Below, one piece after another: positions 55,125-64,000 of a stretch of DNA of 64,000 nucleotides. The notes beneath the pieces are model-generated. The model did not search any database, was not told where the DNA came from, and saw nothing but the letters and a program-made list of their open reading frames with translations. Numbering within the stretch: position 1 is the stretch's first letter; each line of letters opens with the position of its first letter. Position numbers and translations under genes: made by a program. The DNA is from Lachnospiraceae bacterium UBA7729 (GTDB lineage Bacteria > Bacillota > Clostridia > Lachnospirales > Lachnospiraceae), in contig DLFD01000009.1 in the NCBI GenBank assembly GCA_002482005.1, forward strand, positions 13,635 through 77,634. Reading direction: 5' to 3'.

Positions 55125-55155
55125 GCTCATGCCGCCTGCGATTGGCGGCATGAGC
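55125..55155 (+). terminator. 12-bp perfect hairpin downstream of the importer operon
   Basis: GCTCATGCCGCC (55125-55136) and GGCGGCATGAGC (55144-55155) pair around a 7-base loop. No T-run follows, so it may be a 3' stabiliser or a weak terminator. Confidence 0.5.
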
Positions 55156-55254
55156 TGAACAAAGGCCATCTCATTTGGGGTAAGGGGAAAACTGCGCTGA
55201 AAAATGGAGAACGATGAAAAACGGACAAAAAGAGAAGGATGCGAAGAAGCGCTT

Positions 55255-55599
55255 TCACGTTTCTTCACATCCTGTCTTTGCCCTGGCTATTCCCGAATAC
55301 AGCTGCCTGTAAATACTTCCCAGGATCCGCTGATGTCTCACCGAAGGCGCTGACATGTCATAAAATACTCCGTCGATCAGTTCTACCCTTCGCTCATCAG
55401 GCAAAGCAAGATAGTCTTCGAGCGTATAGTTTCCCTCTCCTTTTGACCCTGGCGGCCCAAGATGGTAGAAATCCGGACTTTCACTGACTCCGGAGAATGC
55501 AGTCGTGCCTTTTTTTCCGGCAGCGCCTCCAGGCCCGGAACCTTCTTCCGTTTCCGGCCGGCCCGGCACTTTCAGCATCCCCGCGACTACCTCTACCAC
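55255..55599 (-). pseudogene. Uma2-family endonuclease, 3' truncated
   Basis: TLEDYLALPDERRVELIDGV and APSVRHQRILGSIYRQLY are the first third of Uma2 (PD-(D/E)XK) proteins. The frame ends at KTGCEET, exactly where the family reaches its first catalytic acidic strand, so the active site is missing. The upstream part of the ORF (from 55599) is unlike Uma2 and may be fusion of non-coding sequence. Confidence 0.7.
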
Positions 55600-55907
55600 C
55601 GAATGCTATAATGGAAGGAACGAATTCCTCCATAAATATTTCAAAGCCAGCGCGAATCTGTACGGAATCCTCCTGGCCGAGCGCCTCGATCCGGGAGTTC
55701 ATCGCGATCCACAGTGAGAGGAAGCATCTGATCATCTTCATCCTCGGTTGGCTTGTATCCCTGATTCCGTTTTATTTGCTGCTGGCGGAGATGAGCAGAT
55801 AATGTGCTTCAAAATATTCAGGAGGGTGTCCGTCTCTGAGCTGGATCACATTTCCGCTATCTTCTCCGCGCAGTATTTGCTGTTGCCTGTGGCAGAAAAG
55901 TACACTC
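55600..55907. other. Gap with a membrane-protein scrap
   Basis: On the plus strand the frame ending at 55802 contains SERKHLIIFILGWLVSLIPF and LLLAEMSR, i.e. one membrane helix at the C-terminus of an unidentified protein. No start or ribosome binding site. Nothing else seen. Confidence 0.35.
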
Positions 55908-57128
55908 CTAAAAATCTTCTTCCACGCCAAGCATCCAGTCCAGCGCATTCTTCTTTCGGATCCCGCTGTAGTTGGCATTCGGTGCAATTTCATCCAGTGT
56001 GAGAAGATATTTGGGATACTGGTCTGGTATGCCTTTGAATGCTTTGAGCTCCCGCTCAAGGACATTCGGGTCCATCACAGTTTCTGCAACCTGATAGTAA
56101 ATAATCCCGTCCGGTGTTTCCGCGACAAAGTCAACCTCGCCTCCCGGAACCTGGCCTACACAGACCCGATACCCACGGTGCAGCAGTTCAAGATAGACCA
56201 CATTCTCCAATACATGTCCGAGATCACGGGAAGTATCACCGACAAGCAGGCGGCGAAACGCAGGATCCACCAGGTAATATTTGCTGTTCGTCTTCAGCAG
56301 ATTCTTGCCCCGTATGTCATAGCGGTCTGCCTGATAGATCAGAAGGCTGTCCTTCAGCCCATGCAGGAATCTTTCGACTGTTTTATTGTCTGTCCGCCTG
56401 CCGTCACTCGTCAGTGTATTCGCTATTTTATTTGGCGATATCAGGCTGCCGATATTCGCTGCCAGATACCTCATAATTTTTTCAAGAAGTGCCGTATCCC
56501 CGGATCCGATTCGATGAAGGGTATCTTTCACCAGGATGGTATTATAGATACCGGACAGGTAATCCCGGATCTCGTCATCACTTTGTCCTGTCCCTGCCAG
56601 ATAGGGAAAAGAGCTTGTCCTGAGATACCGGTCATATTTCTGTGCATTCGACAGGGTTTCGTCTTTGATAGCTGAGCAAAATTCGCGAAAAGAAAAAGGC
56701 AGCATCTTCAGTTCGACATACCGGCCTGAAAGAAGCGTAGCAAGCTCCGCTGACATAAAATACCCATTGGAGCCTGTGATGTAGAGATCCACATTCTCTT
56801 TCAGGAACAGGCTGTCTACAACTTTTTCAAAATGCTGCACATGCTGAATCTCATCGAGAAAGATGTAGTTCATCCTGTCTGCCTTCAGTCTGGATATCAG
56901 ATATCGATACAGGGCATGATACTCGGTCAGATCTTCGTATGCCAGATCTTCGAAGTTGACGGAGATGATCTGGTCCGGTGAGATGCCTTCCTGGACCAGG
57001 TTCATTCTGAACAGGGAAAACAGCGTCGATTTTCCGCATCGGCGGACACCGGATATTACCTTGATGATGTGGTGATTCTTATGCCGATTCAGAAAATTGA
57101 TTTCTCTCGGTCTTGCAATCAGTTCCAT
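55908..57128 (-). CDS. AAA ATPase with DUF4143 domain
   Basis: 406 residues; AAGGAGG precedes the ATG. Walker A SGVRRCGKSTLF (about residues 27-38), Walker B YIFLDEIQHVQHF, sensor ITGSNGYF, and a DUF4143 end with YYLVDPAFRRLL, LENVVYLEL, GGEVDFVAETP and YYQVAETV (PD-(D/E)XK-like). Intact. Paralogous in plan to the gene at 19963 but only distantly similar. Function unknown. Confidence 0.88.
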   Translation of the reverse strand: MELIARPREINFLNRHKNHHIIKVISGVRRCGKSTLFSLFRMNLVQEGISPDQIISVNFEDLAYEDLTEYHALYRYLISRLKADRMNYIFLDEIQHVQHFEKVVDSLFLKENVDLYITGSNGYFMSAELATLLSGRYVELKMLPFSFREFCSAIKDETLSNAQKYDRYLRTSSFPYLAGTGQSDDEIRDYLSGIYNTILVKDTLHRIGSGDTALLEKIMRYLAANIGSLISPNKIANTLTSDGRRTDNKTVERFLHGLKDSLLIYQADRYDIRGKNLLKTNSKYYLVDPAFRRLLVGDTSRDLGHVLENVVYLELLHRGYRVCVGQVPGGEVDFVAETPDGIIYYQVAETVMDPNVLERELKAFKGIPDQYPKYLLTLDEIAPNANYSGIRKKNALDWMLGVEEDF

Positions 57129-57267
57129 ATGCGTTCCTCCTTTTAGGATTTTACGCTCATTTCATCTTAATTTCAACTGAATCTGGTTTTTTCGCTCACA
57201 TCTGTGTCCATTCGTATAATCCAAACGCATTGAACCCATTTTTTCCTTGTTCGAGAGAAGATAATCT

Positions 57268-57420
57268 AGTAAAATCACGATTTTCAGAAATAGCACTTTA
57301 AATTGTCCTAATTTATGGAGGCTATATGGAATGATGTGTACCCTTTGTCAAGGACATTGAGCAGGGGATTCATATCCTCTCAAAGCGGCGCAAAGCCTGA
57401 TATTGGGCTATATTCCAGAT
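57268..57420 (+). other. Relic of an ATPase leader fused to phosphatase-leader sequence
   Basis: 57268-57332 resembles the leader of the 19963 ATPase (GTAAAATCA, CACTTTAAATT, TTTATGGAG, TATATGGAA), but after the ATG no ATPase follows. Instead, 57365-57415 resembles the leader block of scars B and C (CTCTCAAAGCGGCGCAAAGCC). It is the footprint of a lost gene or element. Confidence 0.5.
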
Positions 57421-57465
57421 CCTTAGCCTTGTAAAACTGCTCTTAGCCAGATCAACCGGGATATG

Positions 57466-57800
57466 TCAGATCTTCACCTTTCCCAAAAATAGATCTATCG
57501 CATTAATATGGTGCACGCCCTCCTGCTGATCACGATACCGGTCCAAAGAAATGATATACCTGGGATATCCGTCCGGTAATATTTCTGATCCCGTCTGACC
57601 GATTTTTTGCTTTTCAGATCAAAACGATTGCATTCATAGATGATCTTCGCGGACTTTAAAATACTGATATAACTCCGGACAGTTGACGGTTTTGTCTTAA
57701 GTCCCTCTTTCTCCAGCTGCTCCTTGGCTTCGTCAAGTCCGAAGTGCGTGCAGACATTCAGCGTAACGCTGATATCTCCGTGGTCTCGGCTGTCCGGAGT
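57466..57800 (-). pseudogene. DUF4143 ATPase fragment
   Basis: VCTHFGLDEAKEQLEKEGLK, then STVRSYISILKSAKIIYECN and FDLKSKKSVRRDQKYY form the middle of a DUF4143 ATPase. After a deletion and frame change the end reads DGYPRYIISLDRYRDQQEGV and HHINAIDLFLG to the stop at 57466. Walker motifs and much of the nuclease-like domain are gone. Confidence 0.75.
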
Positions 57801-57842
57801 CTTCTCCTAAAATACATGTAGCGTCCTGGGGCCCAATGCTGG

Positions 57843-59090
57843 TTAAATCTTGTACCGGCTGCCGCCGCTGACCGCCTTTGCGATGGATACGCCTGGATCG
57901 TAATAAGGGATCAGCATGGCCTGCGTCGCGTGGTAGAGGTCGCTCTTACCCGGCCATACAGTTCCGAGCACCTGGTTTCTTCGGTCAAGCTGATGGAACC
58001 AGGACCCATAGACATGGTCGATCACCTTGTCATCCAGATAGGTCAGGAAATAAACATAATCCATAGCATACTGGCCTCTGCCCGTCGCGTGGTACAGGCA
58101 GGAAGATGTATTGATTGCTTCCGCCAGAGTCCAGTGCATGCGGTCATGTACGACCGGTTTCCCGTTCCAGTCCGTTGTGTAGACAATGCCGGGCTCCCCG
58201 TCTGCGTTCCAGCCGTCCATGACCGCCCGGTGATAAAGGTTCTCTGCCGCCTCGATGAAAGGTCCGGCCTTCTCCTCTTCTCCCGGGTAGGTGGACAGAG
58301 CCCACTGGGTGATCAGCCTTGCCCACTCGATGCCATGTCCCGGGGTCGCACCGTAAGGCTTGAACTGGTCGTCCGGCTTGTCCTGATTGCAGAAAAGGTC
58401 CGGCTGCCAGTCACTTGTATAGTGTTCCGGAATTCTCCAGTCATTTTCCTCCGCCCAGGCAATGACATGGCGGATGATGTTCCCTGCCCTCTTCCGGTAC
58501 AGTTCCTTGCCGGTGATATCCGCGTCTGCCAGAAATGCTTCAACGGAATGCATGTTGGCATTGATTCCTCTGTAAGGATCAAGTTCTTTGAAATCCATGC
58601 TCCAGGTATCCCTGGACAGGCCCGCCTGCTGGTCCCAGAAGTACCGGTCATATGTTTCCTCTGCCAGCTGCAGAAGCCCTTCCGCCTCCGGCACCTTTGC
58701 CAGAGTGGCGCTCAAAGATGCCAGGATCACAAATGCATGTGCATAGCACTGTTTTGTCCCGAAGGGTGTCCCGTCTTTATGGACTCCGGCGTACCAGCCG
58801 CCATGTTCCTGATCATGCAGTTCAGTCAGCAGGCCATGGACGCCTTTTTCTGCCAGTTCCCTGCACCAGTCAAAGCCAAGCATGGTCCCCAGGCTGTAGA
58901 CATGGACCATCCTTGACGTGATCCATGTCTCGCGGTCTCTGTCCTTCCAGGGCTGCCCGTCATCCCCAAGCCAGTAGGAACTTCCCGCAGGCGATGGAAA
59001 ATTTTTTCCGAAAGCAATCAGGCTTTCTGCCTGTTCGGCCAGAAACTTCCTGTTTTCCTCTGTATCGATCTGATATCTGCGATCTCCCAT
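57843..59090 (-). CDS. AGE-family sugar epimerase/isomerase
   Basis: Start ATG at 59090 with AAAGGA upstream; 415 residues, the usual size of an alpha6/alpha6 AGE barrel. TWITSRMVHVYSLG, GGWYAGVHKDG, KQCYAHAFVILA, and PGHGIEWARL and MHWTLAEAI (His residues of the active site) are typical. In this operon with a beta-mannosidase and sugar permeases, mannobiose 2-epimerase or mannose isomerase is the likely activity; N-acylglucosamine epimerase is less likely. Last gene of the operon as seen. Confidence 0.87.
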   Translation of the reverse strand: MGDRRYQIDTEENRKFLAEQAESLIAFGKNFPSPAGSSYWLGDDGQPWKDRDRETWITSRMVHVYSLGTMLGFDWCRELAEKGVHGLLTELHDQEHGGWYAGVHKDGTPFGTKQCYAHAFVILASLSATLAKVPEAEGLLQLAEETYDRYFWDQQAGLSRDTWSMDFKELDPYRGINANMHSVEAFLADADITGKELYRKRAGNIIRHVIAWAEENDWRIPEHYTSDWQPDLFCNQDKPDDQFKPYGATPGHGIEWARLITQWALSTYPGEEEKAGPFIEAAENLYHRAVMDGWNADGEPGIVYTTDWNGKPVVHDRMHWTLAEAINTSSCLYHATGRGQYAMDYVYFLTYLDDKVIDHVYGSWFHQLDRRNQVLGTVWPGKSDLYHATQAMLIPYYDPGVSIAKAVSGGSRYKI

Positions 59091-59202
59091 ATGGTCCTTT
59101 CCGCCTGGCAATACAGGCATATCTATTCAGAGCTTTTACTCACGGATGATCCGGCTGATAAGCCGGGCAGCGCTCGCGGAAATGAGGGAACTGTCTTCCC
59201 AG

Positions 59203-61689
59203 TCAGCGGATGTCATAAACCGACCGTACTCTCAGCCGGGATATGGCACCTTCCTCTACATGGATCGTCCGGCTTCCCTTCTCCATATCAAAGAAGTTGT
59301 CGTCAAAGCGGACATATCCATCCTCATCATACACTTCCACATACCTGGCGAAGGCATCCGCGGTCACCGTGACGCTCTTCCTGTCACCGGAGACCTGCAG
59401 GCTCAGGTGAGGGTCGGCAAAGTGATAGTGCTTCGGCGCTGTGAACAGTACGTCTCCTCCGGAGACCGGCCTTTCATTTCCATCCACCACAAACCGAAAG
59501 TCCAGGTGATTGTCCAGAAAGTCCGTATCCGAATAGTCTCTCTGGTCCAGCCACAGGCTCGAAAAAGGCTTTACGGTCACATGCTCGCTTCCGCTTACCA
59601 GGATCCCGCTGAACGGATCGCGCAGCTCCCAGATGGCCGTTCCGGATACAGGCTCCCAGGTCTCGTTCGTCACACAGAGGCGGGCCGTGGACACGTTTGG
59701 CGACGGCTCCGCGGTCACAGATCCCCGGACCGTAATCTCATTTACCTCCTCACAGGAGATCATGACCGGTGAGAAGAAACGGACTGCCGCATACTGAAGT
59801 GCCTTCCAGCGGTCATAATAGTCCACCGAGGACCAGGAAGCGACCGGCCAGATATCGTTCAGCTGCCAGTAGACTGCACCCATGCAGCGGTCATCATTGC
59901 GGTTTCTCCTGAAATGCTCGACTCCGTATCTTATGGCATCTGCCTGGAGGAGCTGGCTGGCATAGACCAGAAGGTCAAAGCTTGAAGGATACAGATACGT
60001 CTGGGACAGATACTGGAGGATCTTTCCATTTGCACCCGAATTTCTCTGATGCATCTCCATGGTCCGGGAGAAAATATTCCGCTCATCCGGCCTGGTGAAA
60101 CTCTCGATGGTCTGTCTGCAGGGAAATGACTGAAAACCGAATTCCGACAGGTATCGGAAGAAGTACTTGCGGTACTCCGTGAAGGGAACCCCTCCGTGCC
60201 AGACAGACCAGTAGTGGACATCTCCCCGGTCCGGATCCTGAGGATCGACAAACTTTCCGCCTGAGGACGGCGAAGAAGGCCAGTAGAAGGTATCCGGATC
60301 CTCCTCCTTCAGGATCTGGGGAATGATATGCTCATTCTGGACCAGATAGTCCGCCCTTGTGACCTCGTCCGACTCATAGCCTCCTTCCACCTCGAAGGAT
60401 TCCATCTCGTTGTTGCCGCACCAGAGGCCGAGGCTTGGATGGTGGCGCAGCCTTCTGACATTGTCCCGGATCTCAGCCGTGATATTTGCCTCAAACTCGT
60501 CCGTCAGCCGGTAGTTGGCGCAGGCAAACATCATGTCCTGCCAGACCAGGAAACCCATCTGGTCACAGAGATCATAGAAATAGTCCATCGGATAGATGCC
60601 GCCGCCCCATACCCGGATTACATTGAAATGGGACTTTTTGCAGATCTTCAGCAGTTTTTCGGTTCTCTCCCGCGAAAGTCTTGAGAGAATATTGTCCTCC
60701 GGAATATAATCGGCCCCCATGGCAAAGAAGGTCCTGCCGTTCACCTCAGTCGCGAAGGTCTCGCCCCACTGGTCTTTCTTCCTTCTCATCGTGCAGGTGC
60801 GGAGACCGATCTTCCTCTCCTGACTCTCGGTTCCCGAGACATCCATCAGGCTCACCGTGACAGTATAGAGAGGCTGGCTTCCAAGTCCATTCGGCCACCA
60901 CAGCTGCGGATCCGGAACCTGAAAGGCTTTTCCATTCTCCAGCTGAAACTTCTGCCCATCCGGTGCGGTCAGGGTGATCCGGACCGGAGCGCTGCCGCTC
61001 TGACTGACACTTACTGTCAGATGAACACCGATCTTCCCCTCGCGGGCCTGCTTCGCATGCTCCGGCGCCCCCATGGCCGCTCTTCCATCTTCCAGATAAT
61101 GGTCCTGATGAATGCGGACATCCGTTATCCTCGACTCTTCAAAACCCAGAAGGGCCACATCCTTCCAGATTCCCTCATCCGGAAGACGAGGCCCCCAGTC
61201 CCATCCGAACATACAGTGGGCCTTCCGCAGATATGAGAACCCCTTCATGGCCTCAGCAGAGCCTCCGATATGGTCCTGCTCATCCCTCTTTCGGATATAC
61301 TCTGTCGGAGAATGAATGGCAACCACAAGTTCATTTCCCTGCTCCTTAAGGAGACCTCTGACATCGAACTCCCAGGTTCTGTGCATATTGTCAGCATGCC
61401 CAAGCAGGTTTCCGTTCAGATAGATCTCAGCAAGCGTATCGATTCCCTCAAATCTCAGGACCTGATGGGCGGCGAAAAGAATCCTCTCCGGAACATCAAA
61501 GGCCCGGGCAAACGTATAGTCCTCCCTGACCAGGTCCAAAGCCTTCAGCTCATTATCCCGAAAGTAAGGATCCTCCATCCTGCCTGCCGAAAGCAGAAAC
61601 GAATAAACCGAACCAGGAACCTGCCCGGTAGTCACTTCCTCATTCCCCCGCAGCAGTCTCCAGGTCCCATTCAACAGCATACTCTGCAT
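59203..61689 (-). CDS. GH2 beta-mannosidase
   Basis: Start ATG at 61689 with AGGAGGG upstream, giving 828 residues. N-terminal sandwich with YFRDNELKALDLVREDY, a WDWGPRLPDEGIWKDV segment typical of beta-mannosidases, and VIRVWGGGIYPMDYFYDLCD in the barrel. Acid/base Glu is in GNNEMES (about residue 427) and the nucleophile in YLSEFGFQSFP (about 517). No signal peptide, so it cleaves imported beta-mannosides in the cytoplasm. C-terminal Ig-like domains complete the family plan. Confidence 0.9.
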   Translation of the reverse strand: MQSMLLNGTWRLLRGNEEVTTGQVPGSVYSFLLSAGRMEDPYFRDNELKALDLVREDYTFARAFDVPERILFAAHQVLRFEGIDTLAEIYLNGNLLGHADNMHRTWEFDVRGLLKEQGNELVVAIHSPTEYIRKRDEQDHIGGSAEAMKGFSYLRKAHCMFGWDWGPRLPDEGIWKDVALLGFEESRITDVRIHQDHYLEDGRAAMGAPEHAKQAREGKIGVHLTVSVSQSGSAPVRITLTAPDGQKFQLENGKAFQVPDPQLWWPNGLGSQPLYTVTVSLMDVSGTESQERKIGLRTCTMRRKKDQWGETFATEVNGRTFFAMGADYIPEDNILSRLSRERTEKLLKICKKSHFNVIRVWGGGIYPMDYFYDLCDQMGFLVWQDMMFACANYRLTDEFEANITAEIRDNVRRLRHHPSLGLWCGNNEMESFEVEGGYESDEVTRADYLVQNEHIIPQILKEEDPDTFYWPSSPSSGGKFVDPQDPDRGDVHYWSVWHGGVPFTEYRKYFFRYLSEFGFQSFPCRQTIESFTRPDERNIFSRTMEMHQRNSGANGKILQYLSQTYLYPSSFDLLVYASQLLQADAIRYGVEHFRRNRNDDRCMGAVYWQLNDIWPVASWSSVDYYDRWKALQYAAVRFFSPVMISCEEVNEITVRGSVTAEPSPNVSTARLCVTNETWEPVSGTAIWELRDPFSGILVSGSEHVTVKPFSSLWLDQRDYSDTDFLDNHLDFRFVVDGNERPVSGGDVLFTAPKHYHFADPHLSLQVSGDRKSVTVTADAFARYVEVYDEDGYVRFDDNFFDMEKGSRTIHVEEGAISRLRVRSVYDIR

Positions 61690-61767
61690 AATTTCCCTCC
61701 TTGTACCAGCCTTCCACGGAAATGTTATGACCATGTTGCTATACAATAATGTTTTTATAGAATCTCT

Positions 61768-62055
61768 TCAGCACCTGCTCGCCGTGACCTGATAATAAGC
61801 GGATATGCCAAGAATGTCCACACAATCCAGCCAGTCAGGTTCAAATTCGTCTCCATGATTGAGGTCAATCATCAGCATGCCGTGATAGATATCACGGATT
61901 TTCTTAACAGATTCCCGGCAGTGAACGCTCTGACGGTACATTCCATTCATCTCACATGCGAAACAAAACATCTCGCACCCCAGCGCTTCCGCCATCCTGT
62001 TATGTTGTCCTGCCCATCTAAAGCTCCTTGTCCTCATCCTGCCCCGGTGATCCAT
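61768..62055 (-). pseudogene. GH113-like beta-mannanase fragment
   Basis: 95 codons. CEMFCFACEMNGMYRQSVHC (with the likely acid/base Glu) and DWLDCVDILGISAYYQVT match the central part of GH113 barrels. Both ends of the barrel are missing. The start at 62055 is not preceded by a good ribosome binding site. It lies in the gap between permeases and beta-mannosidase, where a mannanase gene would be expected. Confidence 0.6.
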
Positions 62056-62100
62056 TTCCCGGAATCACCAAAGCAGGGGCGGGCGAAAAGCCGCTTCGCA

Positions 62101-62964
62101 TTATCCCTTCACTGCACCGCCGGCGATTCCGCTGTAGATCTGGTCCTGGGCCAGCAGGAACAGAATCAGGGCAGGCAGCATCGAGATGATGACACCGCAG
62201 CAGATCAGGTTGTACTGATTGCCCATAGGGCCGGTAAATGTATACAGTGACGTTGCGACCGTACAGAGTCTCTTTTTGTCCTGCAGATACAGGTTTGCGC
62301 AGTAGTACTCATTGTAGGTGCTGGCGCCCTTCAGGATCATCGACGTCATGATCGCCGGTTTCAGCAGCGGGAGAAGAATCTTTCCATAGATCTGGAACAG
62401 GTTCGCTCCATCGATCGTTGCGCTCTCGTCCAGAGCAACAGGAAGATTCTCAAAATACTGAATAAAGATATAGATGGATATGACGTCCGTTCCGCACATC
62501 ATGATGATGTAGCCGTACATGGTATTGACGAAATTCAGTTTCGTCATCAGTTCATAGACCGAGACCTGCATCGCAATTCCCGGAAGGAGCGATGCGAATG
62601 TAAACAGGTTTCGAATCAGCGTATTTCCCGGGAACTTAAAGCGGTTCAGGACATAAGCCAGCTGGGTGCCGATCAGAATGGACAGGACCAGGACGCACAC
62701 CAGAATGATCCCGGAGTTCAGGAATGCTCTGCCCATGTTGGCCTTGGAAAATGTTCTCGCGTAATTGGAAACGGCCCATTTTGCCGGAAGGGTCATGACG
62801 TTGGTCGCCTTGTATTCATCGTCCGTCTTGAAGGATGTGATGACACAGGAAACGATCGGCAGCAGCGCCATAAAGGCCGCGAAGATCAGGGTGAAATACT
62901 TTACAATCGTCCAGATAATGAAGCCTGCCGAATAGTGGTGCTTCACTTTGTACATATTCGCCAT
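62101..62964 (-). CDS. Carbohydrate ABC transporter permease (MalG-type)
   Basis: Start ATG at 62964 with GGAG upstream; it sits one base from the end of the MalF-type gene. 287 residues, six membrane helices. EAA loop LDESATIDGANLFQIYGKIL. Usual CUT1 second permease. Confidence 0.92.
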   Translation of the reverse strand: MANMYKVKHHYSAGFIIWTIVKYFTLIFAAFMALLPIVSCVITSFKTDDEYKATNVMTLPAKWAVSNYARTFSKANMGRAFLNSGIILVCVLVLSILIGTQLAYVLNRFKFPGNTLIRNLFTFASLLPGIAMQVSVYELMTKLNFVNTMYGYIIMMCGTDVISIYIFIQYFENLPVALDESATIDGANLFQIYGKILLPLLKPAIMTSMILKGASTYNEYYCANLYLQDKKRLCTVATSLYTFTGPMGNQYNLICCGVIISMLPALILFLLAQDQIYSGIAGGAVKG

Positions 62965-62965
62965 A

Positions 62966-63955
62966 TCACACCGCTCCTTTCGCTGCCCTCTTATGGGCTT
63001 TCTTCGCTGCAAGGCTCTCATCGTCGTTATTCGCGTTGCGGAACAGGTATTTGAACAGAAGTTTCTGCAGGATCGTGGCGACGAAGATGATGCATAGCAG
63101 GAAGACGGCCATCGCACTTGCCAGACCGACCTTCTGGTTGGTATGGGCGATCGTATTCATGACCACAAAGAAGGTGCCCGTTCCATTAGCGCCTGACGTG
63201 ATGACGTAAGGCGGCTCGAAAGCGGAAAGCGATCCAGTGATCGACAATATGATGTTCAGTGTGACGATCGTCTTGATCTGCGGCAGGATCACATGCCAGA
63301 AGGTCTGGAATTTATTTGCCCCATCCAGCTCAGCAGCCTCGTAAAGCACGCCATCGACGGACATAATCGAGCCGATGAACAGGATGATGTTCTGTCCCAG
63401 GTACCGCCAGACTGACGAGTACACCAGTGACCAGTTGTTGATGCTCTGGTCCTTCAGCCAGTACGGCAGATTGTTGAGGTCAAAGCCCAAAAGCTGCAGC
63501 ACCGAGTCGAGAACAAAGCCTCTGGTATAGAAGAACTTGAAGATGAAGCCGATCGCGATGCCGTTGATCAGATAGGGGAAGAACAGGACTCCCTTGAAGA
63601 ACTTGCTGCCCTTCACCTTGAAACTCAGGATCGTCGCAAAATAAAGTGCCAGCACGACCTGTGCCACTGACCCGACCATGTAGTACAGGGCCAGAAGCAG
63701 GGTGCGAATGATGTCCTTTCGTTTGAAGATCTGAATATAATTGTCCAAGCCCACAAACTTGCGCGGGCCGATGTATTTCATCTTGAAGAAGCTGAACTTC
63801 ACCATCTCCGCAAACGGATAATAGGTAAAAAGAATCAGAAGAAAGACCGGAATCGTTGCGAACGCCAGGATGCATCCAAGCTGCTTGCCCTGTTTTGAGT
63901 GCAGCTTCTGGCTGAAGGTCTTCTTCGGCTTTCCAGCGGTGACCATACTTGCCAT
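62966..63955 (-). CDS. Carbohydrate ABC transporter permease (MalF-type)
   Basis: 329 residues, GGGAGAG before the ATG. EAA loop LYEAAELDGANKFQTFWHVI and helices typical of CUT1 first permeases. The binding protein is probably encoded beyond the window, upstream. In context it imports beta-manno-oligosaccharides. Confidence 0.92.
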   Translation of the reverse strand: MASMVTAGKPKKTFSQKLHSKQGKQLGCILAFATIPVFLLILFTYYPFAEMVKFSFFKMKYIGPRKFVGLDNYIQIFKRKDIIRTLLLALYYMVGSVAQVVLALYFATILSFKVKGSKFFKGVLFFPYLINGIAIGFIFKFFYTRGFVLDSVLQLLGFDLNNLPYWLKDQSINNWSLVYSSVWRYLGQNIILFIGSIMSVDGVLYEAAELDGANKFQTFWHVILPQIKTIVTLNIILSITGSLSAFEPPYVITSGANGTGTFFVVMNTIAHTNQKVGLASAMAVFLLCIIFVATILQKLLFKYLFRNANNDDESLAAKKAHKRAAKGAV

Positions 63956-64000
63956 ATGCTCTCTCCCTCATATAATGATGATGATGTTGGGGTCGAATAG

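Noticed and set aside
57930..58916. 328-residue plus-strand open frame
   Set aside because: Antisense of the AGE-family gene; no recognisable domain.

Overview
The window looks like a chromosomal segment of a gut-type Clostridia bacterium, most likely Lachnospiraceae. The grounds are moderate GC, AGGAGG-type ribosome binding sites, Tn916-type integrase/Xis genes, Lachnospiraceae-style phage tail proteins, Opp and polyamine-type ABC transporters and a beta-mannoside operon. No rRNA, tRNA or CRISPR array was seen. All family names come from reading motifs by eye; no database search was possible.

Layout. 1-2577: the 3' part of an FtsX-type ABC permease. 2.6-9.6 kb (minus): a prophage tail/lysis remnant carrying two AT-rich cargo genes, ending in the last residues of a tape-measure protein. 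9.65-11.1 kb (plus): a compact AT-rich cassette of a DUF4417 gene, a frameshifted toxin-like gene and an immunity-like gene. 11.3-17 kb: a decayed Tn916-like element (integrase pseudogene, Xis, primase relic) next to an 868-residue secreted M4 protease with a C-type lectin domain. 17-19.6 kb: an AbiE pair with a broken toxin, then Phd-Doc. 19.6-31.6 kb: an AAA/DUF4143 ATPase, a ZIP transporter pseudogene, a heterodimeric ABC exporter with a secreted protein and an AraC regulator, a DDE transposase, and a second ATPase bounded by inverted repeats. 31-35.3 kb: a cluster of genes that have lost internal pieces (HxlR, flavin protein, MBL, SDR, radical SAM, TetR). 37.6-45.8 kb (plus): an amidase-OppBCDF-hydrolase-binding-protein operon with a structured leader, ending in a translationally coupled eutB pseudogene. 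46-51 kb: an antitoxin/toxin pair, scraps of GH3, SH3 and SmpB genes, and a TIR-membrane-propeller protein. 51.1-55.1 kb (plus): a complete binding-protein-dependent ABC importer. 55.2-57.8 kb: truncated Uma2 and DUF4143 ATPase genes around one intact ATPase. 57.8-64 kb (minus): two sugar permeases, a GH113 scrap, a GH2 beta-mannosidase and an AGE-family epimerase/isomerase.

Two themes run through the window. First, genes are repeatedly broken by internal deletions or short lesions, including a holin fused in frame to an endolysin, which suggests a lineage losing DNA. Second, at least three copies of the 5' end of a low-molecular-weight protein tyrosine phosphatase gene lie at mobile-element junctions, which suggests that gene start is an integration target. 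The best candidates for an undescribed system are the DUF4417/toxin/immunity cassette, the ATPase gene between inverted repeats, and the amidase-Opp-EutB operon with its attenuator-like leader.
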